Assembly: GCA_037179385.1 (NCBI GenBank)
Contig: CM074185.1
Coordinates: 8,179,371-8,243,370, forward strand
Direction: 5' to 3'
Source: Holothuria scabra
Taxonomy: Eukaryota; Echinodermata; Holothuroidea; Aspidochirotida; Holothuriidae
DNA length: 64,000 nucleotides
This document shows positions 12,918-24,921 of the stretch, one piece after another. The notes beneath the pieces are model-generated. The model saw only the letters and a program-made list of their open reading frames with translations, searched no databases and was not told the DNA's origin. The first letter of the stretch is position 1; every line of letters starts with the position of its first letter. Made by a program: the position numbers and the translations under genes.

Positions 12918-14774
12918 CGCAAAATGTTGTGTTAGAACCTCTGTCATAAAATCTGTATAATTTATTTCTTAATATACCCTTCAGACAGTTTACAGATAAT
13001 AAAAGTCATATTTACGATATTCAGGGTAAGTAATACTTTCAAAATGAAACTCACAGGACATATGCAGCCTGTCCTTAAAATGAAAGTTTCAAAGGAAAAA
13101 AAAAACACATGTACGACTCATACCTCTCTTGACATCACAGATGTGCCTATGTCATTTGTATGTATCCATGAAAAGGCGCAAAATGAAAATTTCTCTAATC
13201 TCTTTTGATCCCCTGCCAAACGCAGGGAGCGAAATCTGTGCGATTATGATGTGTCCAATGTGTGGGTGTATGTATTAGCGTTGCTGTGACACGCCTGGAC
13301 CTTTTTATGAATGTGCACCTGGACCATCGGGGACCTATCTTAACTGGGTTTTTTTTATTTCTAAACATAGGTTTTCATATCCTTTTAATGCTTTATGATC
13401 CAGCCGTGAAGATGTCTATTTTATTACATCAAAAGCACCTTTTAACGTGTAACGCTGTTTTCTGCCCCCGCTTACTACCTCGTTTACAGTGCGCTTATGT
13501 ATTGCGTCATGTCCATAGTTCCTTGTGAAAAAATCACTTTTATACAGTAATTAAGTTTTATGTATTTGTCATAAAATGAAATTGGACACCCTTTTTGCTG
13601 CACCAATGGAAGCCGGTTGAATGCTTAACATGACGGGGTTCCCGTTTGTTGAAATTGCAAGAATAGAGGCATATAGTTTTTTTTTTTTTCTTTTTTTTTT
13701 AAACGCTACCACTAGTTTTATTACCACTTGACGTAGTTAAGTACGAACTGCGATTTGAATAAGGCTAATAAACACCTAACTAACTTTCAATGTTCTTTAC
13801 AGATTTTTGAAGAAAACCTGGATTTGAGGGCGTCCGATATATCTTTGAATCAGGTAACTAATACTAACTCACCGTTAATCGATGTTTTGCGCGCTACATG
13901 ATATGGAACAACAATGCTTGTTTTTCTCTTTTTAATTAAATTGGCAAACTAAGGGCAATCAGTGAAAAGAAATCTGTTATTCCGTTCAATATCATCATCA
14001 CATCTTATTTAATTGACAAAGTTTACATCAAAAATCTAAGGCTAGACCTGTAGCAAGTCTGCTTTGATGGGGTATAGCTACAACATAGTTAACTTACACC
14101 TTTGTAATTTTACCAGCCAGCAGGCAAAAAGAAGCAGGGAAAATTGGATAAGAACAATTTTTCACTACTGTAACCTTGAGGTTTCTAGTGTACTTGAATC
14201 ATGTCATAAGACTGGTAGTGTACTATGCACGAGGCCTCCTTTTAAGTGCTTTCTTGCAGCTCCTCGCACTCTTTGGTCATTATTTTGCTAACAATTGCAG
14301 GAGTAGTCAGCCCAGCCGCTTTTACAGTTGAAATGCTTAGTAAGAATAACATGTTTGGGGCGATGAGATTGTACTTGACAGCTCTGAGAACTTCAGTATG
14401 CAACAGGGTGCTGTCATTGACGGTACAAGCCCCGGTCCGCCCCCTTTAAAGGTTAAAAACTGGTGTATTACCCTAAGCTAGCGTAGCTATATAAAAAAAC
14501 TGACGTCTTACTGTTTCACTAGTATACTCTATTGATTTTTGTCCAGCAGTTTGCATGTATTGCCAATTGTTACATCACGTTAAAGCACTGTATAAGCTGT
14601 CAATACCTCTGGGAGCTAGTGAGTAGGTCGGAATAAATGAGAATGTACTGCGTCTTGAACGAAATATTTGTTATATTCCTCAAGTCTTACCATCAGACAC
14701 TTTGAAGATTATATCCCTCTGTCATCATGTTATTGTTTCACATTTGTTTCGTGTGTATACGTACATGTGCTTGT
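12918..14774. other. Intergenic stretch, nothing recognised
   Basis: Contains a T-rich tract near 13678-13700. The open frames here lack motifs, domains or splice context. Confidence 0.35.
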
Positions 14775-15015
14775 GACACTTTTGATGGAAACTGGATATC
14801 TCAAGATACGTAACACGGAAAACTTTTCATACTTAGTATGTAGATTTGGTATATTGAGAGTAGGGGCCCTACTGAATTCTGGTGGATTTCAAAGTTTGTT
14901 TGACGTTACCCGGGGTCAAAATCCGAAAACCTTGTAAACATGATATCTCAAGTTAGGAATGCCCGACAGTTTTCATATTTGGTATTTAGATTTGTCATAC
15001 TGGGGAGTAAAACAA
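14775..15015 (+). repeat. Diverged DR1-type repeat, left half
   Basis: Matches the 145-bp monomer of the 10-kb array (GATATCTCAAG, TATGTAGATTTGGTATATTGAG, GGTCAAAATCCGAAAACCTTG). The text breaks off inside the 'GAACCCTATTG' block at 15017 and resumes at 18252, because a transposon inserted there. Confidence 0.7.
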
Positions 15016-15017
15016 TA

Positions 15018-18000
15018 CACTGTACAAAAATTCTCTGTAAATTTACCATAAAAATTACTGGCAACCAGTTTCACAGAAATTTTGTGTAATTCTGAACGGT
15101 CCTGTAAAATTACAAACGTTTCTTGAATTTTACAGATCGGTTATATTTTAAATAAAATTTCTGTGAAACTTGTTGCCAGTGCTTTTTATGGCAATTTTAC
15201 AAACTGACTGTAGTTTTTACAGGCCGAAAAAACAAGATCTTAGGCTGTTTACTCGTTGCCAGTAGCATTTATTGCAAAAACACTGATTGAAACAGCAAAC
15301 GGATAATGCAACACAACGCTGAACTTGAAAATAACTCCAGACTAATAATATCACAGGGATATTAACCAGTGTAACGGCATGAACGCGAAAAAGCATCACC
15401 AAAGCACTACGTTAATATTAACGTTAGGCCTAACGTTCATGGTTACAATACACAGTATGCCGTTGACGTAAGGCTATCGACTCGCTCTGAAGCTTAACCA
15501 GTCAATTTCTTCGCGCTCAAAAATATTAGCACTTGGGTTCTTGTGTTTGAATTGATTGTCTACGATTATGCTTCTGTGACGAAACAACAAGTTCTTGGGC
15601 TTAAGTGCCAGCTATCGTTTGAAAGGATAACAAAAACGTCATCTTACCATTTGTGACTATCAAACATCAGAGCAATTTGCGTCGCGGGCTTGGTAATATG
15701 GCTGGAAGCTCATGCAAATGCGCATGCCCAAATTTATTACAGCTATAATTTTTGAATTATTACAGATAAAAGCAGTGGCGTAGTTAGGATTTTTCCAGGG
15801 GGCAAAGGTATGAAATTTCCCAAAACTTTCCCGGTCGATGTGTATGTATTTCATATAAAATAGGCAAATTTACAAGTAAAACATCATTACCATGTAATTG
15901 TGTAATTTTACCTGTATTTTAAACTTAAACTTAAAGTACTCATAGAGCGATTAGAAATAACAACTCTCAGTATATCTAGTTTATTTTTAATTGTATGTAC
16001 CAACGCAGTGACGTACTCAGGATCTCCCTGAAGGGGAGGGGGGATTGCAGTATGTTGAGTGATCACCAGCCTGGGGAGGGGTCTAAGGGTATTTTTACGT
16101 TTTCAGCGAGCCTAGATGCAAAATGGTGCGAGATTGTCGACTTTTGACAAGATTAGTGTTTAAAGTTGAATGGTGATGGTTCATGAGGATAAAACTGAAA
16201 CTTTTGTGTCTTTACATGCATTCTTATGCCATTTACGCTACCTTACGAAGTTAAACTTGTCATTAAATTTGCATACTTGTATGGAACCTACTGCCATTGT
16301 GCGTAATGCTCCGCATAAGCGATTGAGTAGGGAAAACAAGCCAGTAAGCGGCACAACTGGAAAAAGGCCGTGGTCGGCTCGACTTGAACCAATAGACTGG
16401 AAACTGGGTCGTAAAGCTCTAACTATCTAAGCGGAGCGCCACCACTGGATGGCGCTGAGCGTACAGCAAATTTCGAAAAATTATACCCCTCAGATGGCCG
16501 GAAATAACATTTTCCCAATCTAACGGGTCGCTACATCTTCTTTTGTCGTTTGCAATAAAATGCTCAATTCTAAATATGTTCGCAAACTGCAAAGTGATCA
16601 GAGAGTTAAGAGATACTTTGACCCCAAAATGTAATTTTGCCCAAAAGACTGAGCGAAGCGCCACCATTGGTTGGCAACAAAAAAAAAAATCATGAACATG
16701 CTATGTGATCAGAAAATTACCACATAAATTGTACTACCACTATTAGGCCTTTATGAAAAGGTCTTGATTCGTTTCGGGGAAACTGTACAACGAATTGAAA
16801 ATATGCAAATGCTTCTCCCTTCTGACTCTTGGCTAAAATGGAAACTGGAAACTGGAAAAAAGGCCGTGGTCAGCTAGGTTGGAAAATGGGCCATAAAACT
16901 CTATCCAACTAACTTGGTTAAATTGAAGACCCGCTGAATTCATGAAGTTGTCTGTGACTCCCATCTGTTAATGATATTACCCCTTACATCTCTTGCGTGA
17001 TAAATGGCAAACTATTTCTCACCGCACCCTTCGCTCCCCTGTCCCCTTCTTGTACCTCTATGCCGGCCGGGAAGGAGTCTATGGGGTGGGCAATCGGTGC
17101 CACCAGAGGGATACAGAGACTTCCTATTTAAGTTAAAATTGGAATTTGACAGAATTTGCCTTTTCGTGGGTATTAAAAAAATTGGCATTTCTGAGGGGCA
17201 TTGCAGAGACAACCCCCCCCCCCCCCCCAGTTGAAAGTTTTTGAAAAACTGGGTGTCCTTGCATGCAGTCTGGTGCCATATACTATCTTTTGAAGTAAAA
17301 TCTGTGTTACTAAAGAAGTATGGCTACGTATTTTTAAGAACAAATAATGGCATCCGTGAGGGAGGGAGATATTCCAATGCCCCCCCCCCCCTTCGCACGC
17401 CACTGAAAGGAGGCCAAATAGTGGCTCGATCACACAGGATATCCTGTTAGAACAGCAGTCTGTTAAGTATAGAAATCTACTTTCACCGAGTAAGTTCTAG
17501 CCTAGGACATGGTATTCATGGACACGTTTATTGTTGCACCTCAAGTGAGCAGAAAACTATTTTCCCGAACTAGCCTGCAAGCATATAAGGTTAAGTAACA
17601 AAATCTAAGAATGTCCATGAAACCCGTTTATTCTAATTTCTAGACTGATGTTCTCTTTATCATAAGCCAAGGATTGTTTCAGTCCCACCCATGGTTGTGT
17701 AGGGTAAAACAGCTTCCTATGACTGGAATGCACTGATCATAACACCCGCGCATATACAAGAGAACATTAAATCTGCTGTGCGGTGCGGAGAGGACATTCC
17801 TGTGGAACGCGAGTCAGGTCGGTTCATACGACACTAGATCTGGGTTTATTTGTTGCAGAAACAAAAAAATATGTATGAGAAATGTCTCACAATTTTTTAT
17901 TCTGACAAAAATTTTGAGAACTGGGAAAAGAGCATACCATGATTTTTCAAATTTTCCCAATTTCTTGAAAATTTCCCCAAATTATTTTCTAGGAGGGGGG

Positions 18001-18251
18001 GGGGGGCAACTTGCCCCATGCCCCCAGTAGCTACTTCACTGGATAAAGGTTTGTAAATATACGGAATTGCTTATAATTCCACCATACGGACTATTTTGTT
18101 GATTTAATTTAACATACTTTTTCTGGTAGATTTTCAGAAAGTTTATGTGGTTATGTGTTTTCAGTACAAACGACTGTAAAATAATTACAGATACTTTCTG
18201 TAGAAAAATTACAAGAAATTGTATGTGAAATTACAGTAATTTTTTACAGTG
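15018..18251. mobile_element. Tc1/mariner-like MITE (CACTGTA ends), split by hAT copy B
   Basis: Ends are CACTGTACAAAAATTCTCTG and the inverted AATTTTTTACAGTG, each flanked by TA (15016-15017 and 18252-18253). Removing it joins AAAACAA-TA-CTGTTTTTG, which restores the expected DR1-repeat text, so the TA duplication is supported by an empty-site comparison within the window. Its own length is about 1 kb; the rest is a hAT-like element that inserted at 15773-18041. The same family occurs at 44886-46206. Confidence 0.8.
15773..18041 (+). mobile_element. Non-autonomous hAT-like element, copy B
   Basis: The 2,269-bp paralogue of copy A begins CAGTGGCGTAGTTAGG and ends CTACTTCACTG, with poly-G/poly-C just inside. 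Flanks GATAAAAG (15765-15772) and GATAAAGG (18042-18049) match at 7 of 8 bases. Compared with copy A it has extra sequence at about 16280-16430 and 16680-16990; both extra blocks contain the AAAAAGGCCGTGGTC... text described among the findings. No transposase frame. Confidence 0.88.
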
Positions 18252-18253
18252 TA

Positions 18254-18440
18254 CTGTTTTTGATCAAGGTTAACCTCGAAAATGTTACACCTCATATCAA
18301 GATAAGGAACACAGACCTTTTTTATTTTTGTTAAATATTGCGATAGGAATGACAGGCACTTTTCAAATATCATACATACATCTATCATGTTGAGAAGGAC
18401 AATGCTTTTGTTTTTGTGAAGCTCAGTGTATAAGAATTTC
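18254..18440 (+). repeat. Diverged DR1-type repeat, right half
   Basis: Continuation of the repeat interrupted at 15017: GATCAAGGTTAACCTCG, CACCTCATATCAAGATAAGG and GTTGAGAAGGACAATGC blocks align with the 145-bp monomer. Confidence 0.6.
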
Positions 18441-18684
18441 TTAGAATGCCTGCAGGTGGGAACCAATTCAGACCGGGAATTTAGGGAAGTTAAATGCTAA
18501 GCATGTATGAATGACATTTTAACGAAACCGTTTCCTGTATACTATCACTTGGAAATTTTTGAAAATGGCTAGTGTCTATAATGTCTCAACTAAACGATGT
18601 AACTTATGCTTGTGCGAGAAATATTTTATAATCGGTAATCTCCATTTAATCTCCATCAGCGATTAAAAGAATATTTGGATTTTG

Positions 18685-19000
18685 GGATTTGGGACTTAGG
18701 CGAAATATAGTATGAAAAATGCGACTGTTGGGTGAACTCGAACCTTGGGCGAAAAAACCGTTTCGCCTTAACCTTTTCCACACTGTTTCACATGGATACG
18801 CGTAACTCTATACGCAAGTCCGATTTACCACATAATATCTATGCAATTACTTCGATGTTGACTAACTTACGCACACCTATCCGTTATCACTTAGGAACTA
18901 CGTACGGGCCATTGAAAAAACGTGCATGTATATCTCAGAACCAATAGGGGAAATATAATCTTATGTATTTAATTGGTTTATTTTTCTCCGGTTGTGCTGG
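18685..19000 (+). repeat. Direct repeat flanking the Penelope complex, left copy
   Basis: Shares a series of blocks, in the same order and orientation, with 25490-25790: TTTCCACAC, a GATACG/GAATACG block, GCAATTACTTCGATG/ACAATTACTTCAAAATCG, TTACGCACACCT/TTACGGACACCT and GGCCATTGAAA. The two are well diverged. Confidence 0.55.
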
Positions 19001-19036
19001 CGGTATACCGATTTCGCCTAACAGGTCGATCCAGCG

Positions 19037-19052
19037 TATATATATATATAAC
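19037..19052. repeat. (AT)n microsatellite, left border of Penelope complex
   Basis: About eight TA units immediately outside the 3' end of the minus-strand element. A longer (AT)n lies at the other end (25443-25467). Confidence 0.85.
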
Positions 19053-19059
19053 GCTAATT

Positions 19060-21240
19060 CCCACCTTAGGGAAATTGGGCCAATAATGTAGGTCCTCACT
19101 CCTCAGAAGCCTGAAGCCTGAAGTAGAATGATGTCAATAACGTTGAATACGTATGTGTTCGCTGCTTTTTGAACGTGTCCGTTTTAAAGCACGTGTTCGT
19201 TCCGTGTTCGTTGTGAACAGGCAAGAACGGTGTGCAGCGAGCCAAGATACATTACCTATTAGAATAATTACACAGCAGATGTTTGTTCCTGTGTCTACAA
19301 GAGCTTATCAGTTCGTTTCTTTTATTTAGAGTTGCTAAGGAAGGTTTGAGTATAATGAAGAACTTTTCTTCCAGACAGAGATTACAAGTCTTAGATGATG
19401 TGGAGTATGCTCGAGCTTTTTTCATGAGTTTCCATTTTACGGAGTGTTCTATATTTGAATCCTTTAGTTTCCAGATGTATTCACTGAGTGCAGTTGGGTT
19501 TCTTTTATCTTTGTGTTTGAAGCTAGACTTGTGGGCGGTGTATCTTGTTTTGAATGTGTTCTCTGTTGGACTAATGTATGTTCCTTCGTTGTGGTTGTCG
19601 TGGCCTGTTACAGTTGCTTGGTACACAATGTTGTTCGTGAGGCAGTTGCCTTCCAATGGGCACTCGCTTTGCTTTCTGCAATTGTAGTTGCTTCGCGTTG
19701 CTGGTTGTCCTTCCTGTTTTGCCAGTATATATTTGTTGTGTGCTGATATAATTTGGTCTATGTTTGCCATGCAGCTGTAACTCAGTTCCACCGTGTTTCT
19801 GTTGAGTAGAGTGTGTAGTTTGTGCCCAGGTGGGAAGCAGCTGTCCAAGAGGTTAAAGAATTTCTTGCCAATGTTGGTGGTGACACTGTCGCTAAACGGG
19901 AGATTGAACCAGGTAATGTTCCTATTTCGTCTTCGTTTCGGGGCTCCCTTGGAATGACTGGTGCTAGGGGTTGGGTCTCGTACTTAAGGTTGTACCCATA
20001 GCCACTTCTTTGTAATGCTTCTTGGTATACGGGCGATGATGTATTGAATGTGTTTTCGTCGGAAGAAATGTTGGATAGTCTCCTGTTGATGCTTTCTGGA
20101 ATGTTCTTTATGATGAGTGTGTGTGTGTGGGTGGGGGGGGGGGGGGTGGTTGCTCTGTTTGTACACATAGAGAGGAGTGTTGTTGGGTTTTATGTATGGT
20201 TTGTATGTGCTTGTGCTAAGATCAAGGGTAACGTCTAAAAAGTTTACTACTTTTTTGTTTGCTTCGATTTCTATTTTTATCTTGTTATTTGAGAATATCT
20301 TGCATATTTCTTTCTTTATTTTTTTCTATTTGCCTTGGTGTTGCTTTGCAAACAGCCAAACCGTCGTCTCTGTAAAGGCCGACATTCATGTTAATGTGCT
20401 GAAGTTGTGATAGGAGGTACAATCCTATTAATTCACAAGTTTCAGCACCGTCGAAACTACCCATGGTGACATCGAATAAAGATTCGGTACGCTTGCACCA
20501 TGGTGTTTCAACGTTGAACAGCATAGTTTTCTTTGTGTGGAAGAGAATATGTATTTCGAATGCTGGTATGTCTGTGTAGTTTGATGCAAAGTCTAAAGCC
20601 TCGTTGAGGAGGTCGGCAGTAATTGAGGGGTAAAACTCACAAATGTCAAAAGCAATAAACGATTGTTGGTGTTTGTCGTGTATTTCACTAAACCAGTCTA
20701 TGACTTCAGTTGTATTCTTCCATTGGTTGTAACCTGTAGATTGTTTGATTTCTGAATTTATCCGTTCTAGTATTTGTTTGCTAATCTTCCCTCGTTCTGA
20801 TTTTGATGGGTTGATTAGTCTGCAAAGGGGTTTGTTGTTGAAGTTCGGTTTGTGGTCTTTTAGTGTAATGAATGCTTGTTTTTCGCTTGTGATGTCGACT
20901 CTGTCACTAATTTCAAGTTTTGAAGCTATAATTTTGTCAGATGCAGTGATTTGATTGCGTGTGTTGGGCGGTGCTTTTTTGTATGTTTGTTTACGTTTTG
21001 TTGTACCAGCTTGTTATACTGTTCAGGTTCTAATTTGTAGAAGTTGTTGGTTTTGTCAGTCGCAACGTATACTTTACTGTCCGCTTTGATTTTGGTCGCG
21101 TCGGTTTTCAAGTGTGCTTGAAAGGGCTTGCGGTTGTTGTTAAACGTAATATTCTGTACAAGGCTCATCATGCCGTCCTCGAACTCTTTTAGTTCGGGTG
21201 TCTGGGGCGGAGCCTTTGTCGATCGGAAGCTGTAATGTTC
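19060..21240 (-). mobile_element. Penelope-like retroelement, minus-strand copy
   Basis: Carries a reverse transcriptase region followed by a GIY-YIG endonuclease region reading leftward, then a ~190-bp 3' tail. The tail and the endonuclease 3' end recur inverted at 25180-25395. An 8-bp tandem duplication (GAAGCCTG type) near 19110 distinguishes this tail from the other. The element is flanked by (AT)n. Confidence 0.85.
19252..21171 (-). pseudogene. Penelope-like reverse transcriptase plus GIY-YIG endonuclease, frameshifted
   Basis: Reading leftward, the reverse transcriptase spans about 21171-20285. The N-terminal part has a TDKTNNFYKLEPEQYNKL stretch, motif A reads FIAFDICEFYPSI (about 20630-20670), the next block contains DVTMGSFDGAETCELIG, and motif C is YRDDGL (about 20358-20375), as in Penelope-like elements. 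The downstream open segment 19848-19252 (198 codons) holds the C-x-ECPLEGNC cysteine cluster, the endonuclease core (IVYQATV, TYIS, FKTRYTAH) and the C-terminal KTCNLCLEEK and CRHRNKHLL blocks. Frame changes near 20925, 20290 and 20000 break it into pieces. The YIG glycine has become S here, whereas the partial + strand copy keeps YIGLTE. So it is a dead copy of a known family; I see no full-length open frame. Confidence 0.85.
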
Positions 21241-21285
21241 CTTTTTGTTTACACCGGTTAGGGGGTTGAGAAAGAAATAAGTTCT

Positions 21286-21440
21286 CCATTAACAACTGCA
21301 ATTGCAGAAAGCAAAGCGAGTGCCCATTGGAAGGCAACTGCCTCACGAACAACATTGTGTACCAAGCAACTGTAACACGCCACGACAACCACAACGAAGA
21401 AACATACATTGGTCTTACAGAGACCACATTCAAAACAAGA
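21286..21440 (+). pseudogene. Penelope-like GIY-YIG fragment, + strand, first part
   Basis: Encodes the cysteine cluster and start of the GIY-YIG core (EGNCLTNNIVYQATV, TYIGLTETTFKTR), in the opposite orientation to the neighbouring copy. It stops at 21440, where a hAT-like element inserted between codons of the endonuclease; the reading resumes at 24930. This copy starts within the ORF, so it is a 5'-truncated, inverted partner of the minus-strand element. Such partial inverted copies are common in Penelope-like elements. Confidence 0.8.
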
Positions 21441-21462
21441 CAGGGCTGTAGTCGAGTCCAAC

Positions 21463-21590
21463 AAGCTCGAGTCCAAGTCCGAGTCCAAGTCCAAAAGCTC
21501 AAGTCCGAGTCCAAGTCCAAGGGGCTCGAGTCCAAGTCCAAGTCCGAGTCCAGTGCTCTCGAGTCCAATTCCGAGTCCAAGTCCAAAAGT
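21463..21590. repeat. Left GAGTCC/AAGTCC subterminal array
   Basis: Hexamers GAGTCC and AAGTCC alternate with occasional CTCGAG. Read as protein this gives Ser/Pro-rich or Ser/Lys-rich frames on either strand, which I treat as repeat by-products. Confidence 0.9.
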
Positions 21591-24500
21591 AGTAAAACAA
21601 CAATATTATTATCTGGTAAAGATCTATAGGCCTCTAGGGGTATAGCTGTATGAACAGGGACAAACTTGGACTCAATTCCTGATATAATCTGATTTTTCCT
21701 GTACTTGGAATTGGCCTGGAATGGTCCTGAAATTGGAACTGGGCCGGAATGGGCTGCAACTGGACCTGAGATCGAAGAGGAGCCCATTCAGCTGAGTCCA
21801 CTTATCTTGCTAAGTAAACAGGAGCTCATATTTTTCACTTAAAATCAGCCAATTGTCTGGGAGAAATGCCCCAGCCTGGGGATATTTACAGCAGTGCATG
21901 GGGTCCTGATGGGAATGCTCATATATACTCAGGAATTTTGTAGGTGGCCACCAAAGCCTTTTGTTGGGGTAATGGATTTTTAAGTTGTCCTGGAACTACA
22001 GGCTGGCTATAGAGAAACACTGTTAAAATACAGTCTGGTTTTAAATTTGTAACCCAAAGGACAAGCTGTTTGAGAATATGGTACAACATAAAGGCTACTG
22101 GTGATTATGCAGGAACTGCATGAAGGATTCCCAAAAGTGGGAATGCACTCAGTTCTGAAGCAACCTGAAACCAGTTTTGGGAGGGCACATCAAATATTTT
22201 TAAATAACGGAGGCTTTAACTATATGGCCTATCTATAGTTAATTTGTTAGTCAGACAGAGTTTTACGGCCCACTTTCCAACCTATTGGTTCAAGTCGAGC
22301 CTGTCTAAAGCTATCCTGCAGACGTCTGGTTGTAGGGGCAATCCCTTAGTAGCTGCTCTGCTAGCATAAAGCCCACAAAGCTATCTCTGGACAATGCCAC
22401 ATATGCATGCAAAACCAGCTGCCATATTGCCCATTTGTCTTCATGAATATCATACAGTAGTAAAGCACACATATAAATACAGAGGCTAATGAAAGTTGCA
22501 CATATGTTACTTGTTAGGGCCAACAACAAAACAACATCAATAATGTACTGTACATTATACTGTTCAAAGCATTACAGTATTGACAAACATGCATGTAAAT
22601 GATCCGACTCGCAGATGGCCTGACAAGTTATTTAGGTGACTTTACCGGCCACCATATTAACTGTTACTTGCTACATTATAGAATTTTTACCTTGCTGTGT
22701 CTGTGCCGTTTCTAGTCCATGGGAAGCATGAGGTGGATCAATTGTTCCAGCAAGGTGGAGGAGGTATGATGATGAAAACCATACAACTTGTCAACAGGCT
22801 AGGCAGGAATTCGAATAGGCCTACGTACGTAATGACGTAGTAATTTAGATACTGCAATAACATAGTAGGCTACAACTGCGTTGGTTTGGCAGCCGGTTCA
22901 ATAGTGTTAGTGGCTCTAGAAGGTATGATGGTGTCATTAGAACTTAACCAAATTTTTAAACAGACAATGAACAAAGCCACAAAGGCAACTTGGCTATAGT
23001 TGAATATTCATAACTTCCAGGTCAATTATAAGGTATGTTAAAAATACAGTGTATATTGTTAGGCAGCCTTGTCAATAGATCTCACACAATTTTCTCGCAG
23101 AACTAGTGCCACCTGTACAAACTCTCTGGGGCATAACTGTAATTGCCATACCTACCACAGTAATTTAATTTTTTTGGTTGTGCTCTTCTATACTGTGACC
23201 TGCATCTAAGTAGCATTGTAACTGTGTGATGCAAAATGCCTAGGAAGGTTATCATTACTTATTCCAGATCATGCAGGTCTAACATTTGTTTGAAATGGGT
23301 GAGATGTATGTGAAAAATGCTTTTGAAGTTTGATGGTTTATTTTGTGACATTGACAATCACGTAGAACTGTAGGCATAGGCCTTTAGCTAAAAAATCTCC
23401 TTGTTGATCCCCACATGATGCAAAAAGCCGAACGTTGCCTAGTAAAATGGTCCACCCAAAGGTGCTTCAGTCCAGTGCGCAACTAACTTTGTGTAGCTGG
23501 GCAACTTATTTTAGTAGCAAGCCTGTTCATTTACAAGTAAGAGGCGGATAGCCGGACTACCGTAGAAAAACCCACATACATTGAACAGGAGGACTCCATG
23601 TAAATATGCACACGCATGTGCAACACAGTATTGATACAGAGCAGCTCTGGAACAACTAGACCACCTGACCACTCTGCCACCCATGACTCCACATAATGCA
23701 TCACCCCATGGTTATAAACCCTCATCAAACTGTTATGGTAAACAATGTTCCAGAAATAAAGGGCAAGAGCAGTTGCCGCAAATACTTTTTTTGAAGCAAC
23801 AGCTAAAATGTCACAATAATCCCCTTATTTCTCTTCAGAGCATCTTTTATAACATTTTAGGACCTGCTCCATATTGCATACTCAAGGTAAACTAAGCAGT
23901 ATACTCTTCACATTTGAGTACAAAAATATTGTCACATATAACTCCAACGAGTCATCTCATGAAACAGGACAGTATACACTACTTCAAGTTGGGGTGACTG
24001 CTCTTGCCTTATATGTTTTAAAATTTAAGCTTTATTGTTGTGTATTTACCTGACTTACATAACGTTAGTATTGCAAACTTCATATGAAGATTCAGCAGAA
24101 GCCAATTGGTAGGTTATTTACAGGCCTATCTTACAGTATTCCAAAATAATTAACAAAGGCAATAATTCCCTTTGTAGAAGTAGCAGTTTCTGGTTAGATG
24201 AGCAGCAGTGAAACCCATGCAGACTTTTTTGTAAAATTTGTATGAAGAAAAAAGAAACAGGATGCAAGAAGTATACAGGCCCATCTTTGGAATCCATAAC
24301 AACAAAGAAAAGGATTTCAGAAGATTTACTGACAATGCTGCAAGGGGCACGGCACAGCCAGACCATGTTCATTGTTGCTAATTAACTATTTTTAGGAGTC
24401 ACATATACATTCCCTAGCATTTTTATTGCATTTGTCTAATTTTGAGGGGCAAGGAAAATTTTAGGGCTCTTCCCCAGAGGATGGCACTGAAAGAAGAGTA

Positions 24501-24757
24501 CCATGTTGCAGCTGTTTTATGTTAAACACTGTTTACATAATATTATGCAAGAGACAAACTTCATTCGAATCATGTCAACAACTGGCATGTGACTCTTGAA
24601 AATGATCAAGTAACATAAAGATATGCAGGTCAATATAGTCCTGTATCCTATATTAAGGAAAATAAAGCCCAAGTATATGTTGAGAGTGCTGGGGTTTTTG
24701 GTGGATCCATCATGAAATTAAAAAGAAAGAATCAGAGAAAAAGGCTGCCGGACTTGA

Positions 24758-24912
24758 AGGACTCGACTTCAAGTCCAAGCCAAAGTCCAAGTCCAGAGGG
24801 CCCGAGTCCGAGTCCAAGTCCAAGTCCAGAGACCCCGAGTCCAAGTCCAAGTCCGAGTCCAAAAAAAGTAGACTTAAGTCCGGACTCGACCTCGAGTCCG
24901 GACTCGAGTCCT
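24758..24912. repeat. Right GAGTCC/AAGTCC subterminal array
   Basis: The same hexamers as at the left end, here in the same reading direction rather than inverted. The true inverted part of the ends is therefore short (CAGGGCTGTAG plus GGACTCGAG-like text). Confidence 0.9.
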
Positions 24913-24921
24913 ACAGCCCTG

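Larger units (their letters stand above)
21441..24921. mobile_element. 3.48-kb hAT-like element with GAGTCC-repeat subtermini
   Basis: Ends CAGGGCTGTAG and CTACAGCCCTG are inverted repeats, flanked by a perfect 8-bp duplication AAACAAGA (21433-21440 and 24922-24929). The target is coding DNA of a Penelope-like endonuclease, and deleting the element plus one duplication rejoins it. Just inside both ends lie GAGTCC/AAGTCC hexamer arrays. The interior (about 21600-24750) has no transposase-like open frame, so the element is non-autonomous or decayed. It also carries a TTTACGGCCCA...GGTTCAAGTCGAG segment near 22262-22305. Confidence 0.9.

Noticed and set aside
16376..16425. tRNA gene
   Set aside because: Only the B-box-like core fits; no cloverleaf with acceptor and anticodon stems could be drawn.
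21409..21645. Ser/Lys-rich repeat protein
   Set aside because: Same hexamer array at the other end of the element, fused by chance to a Penelope fragment.
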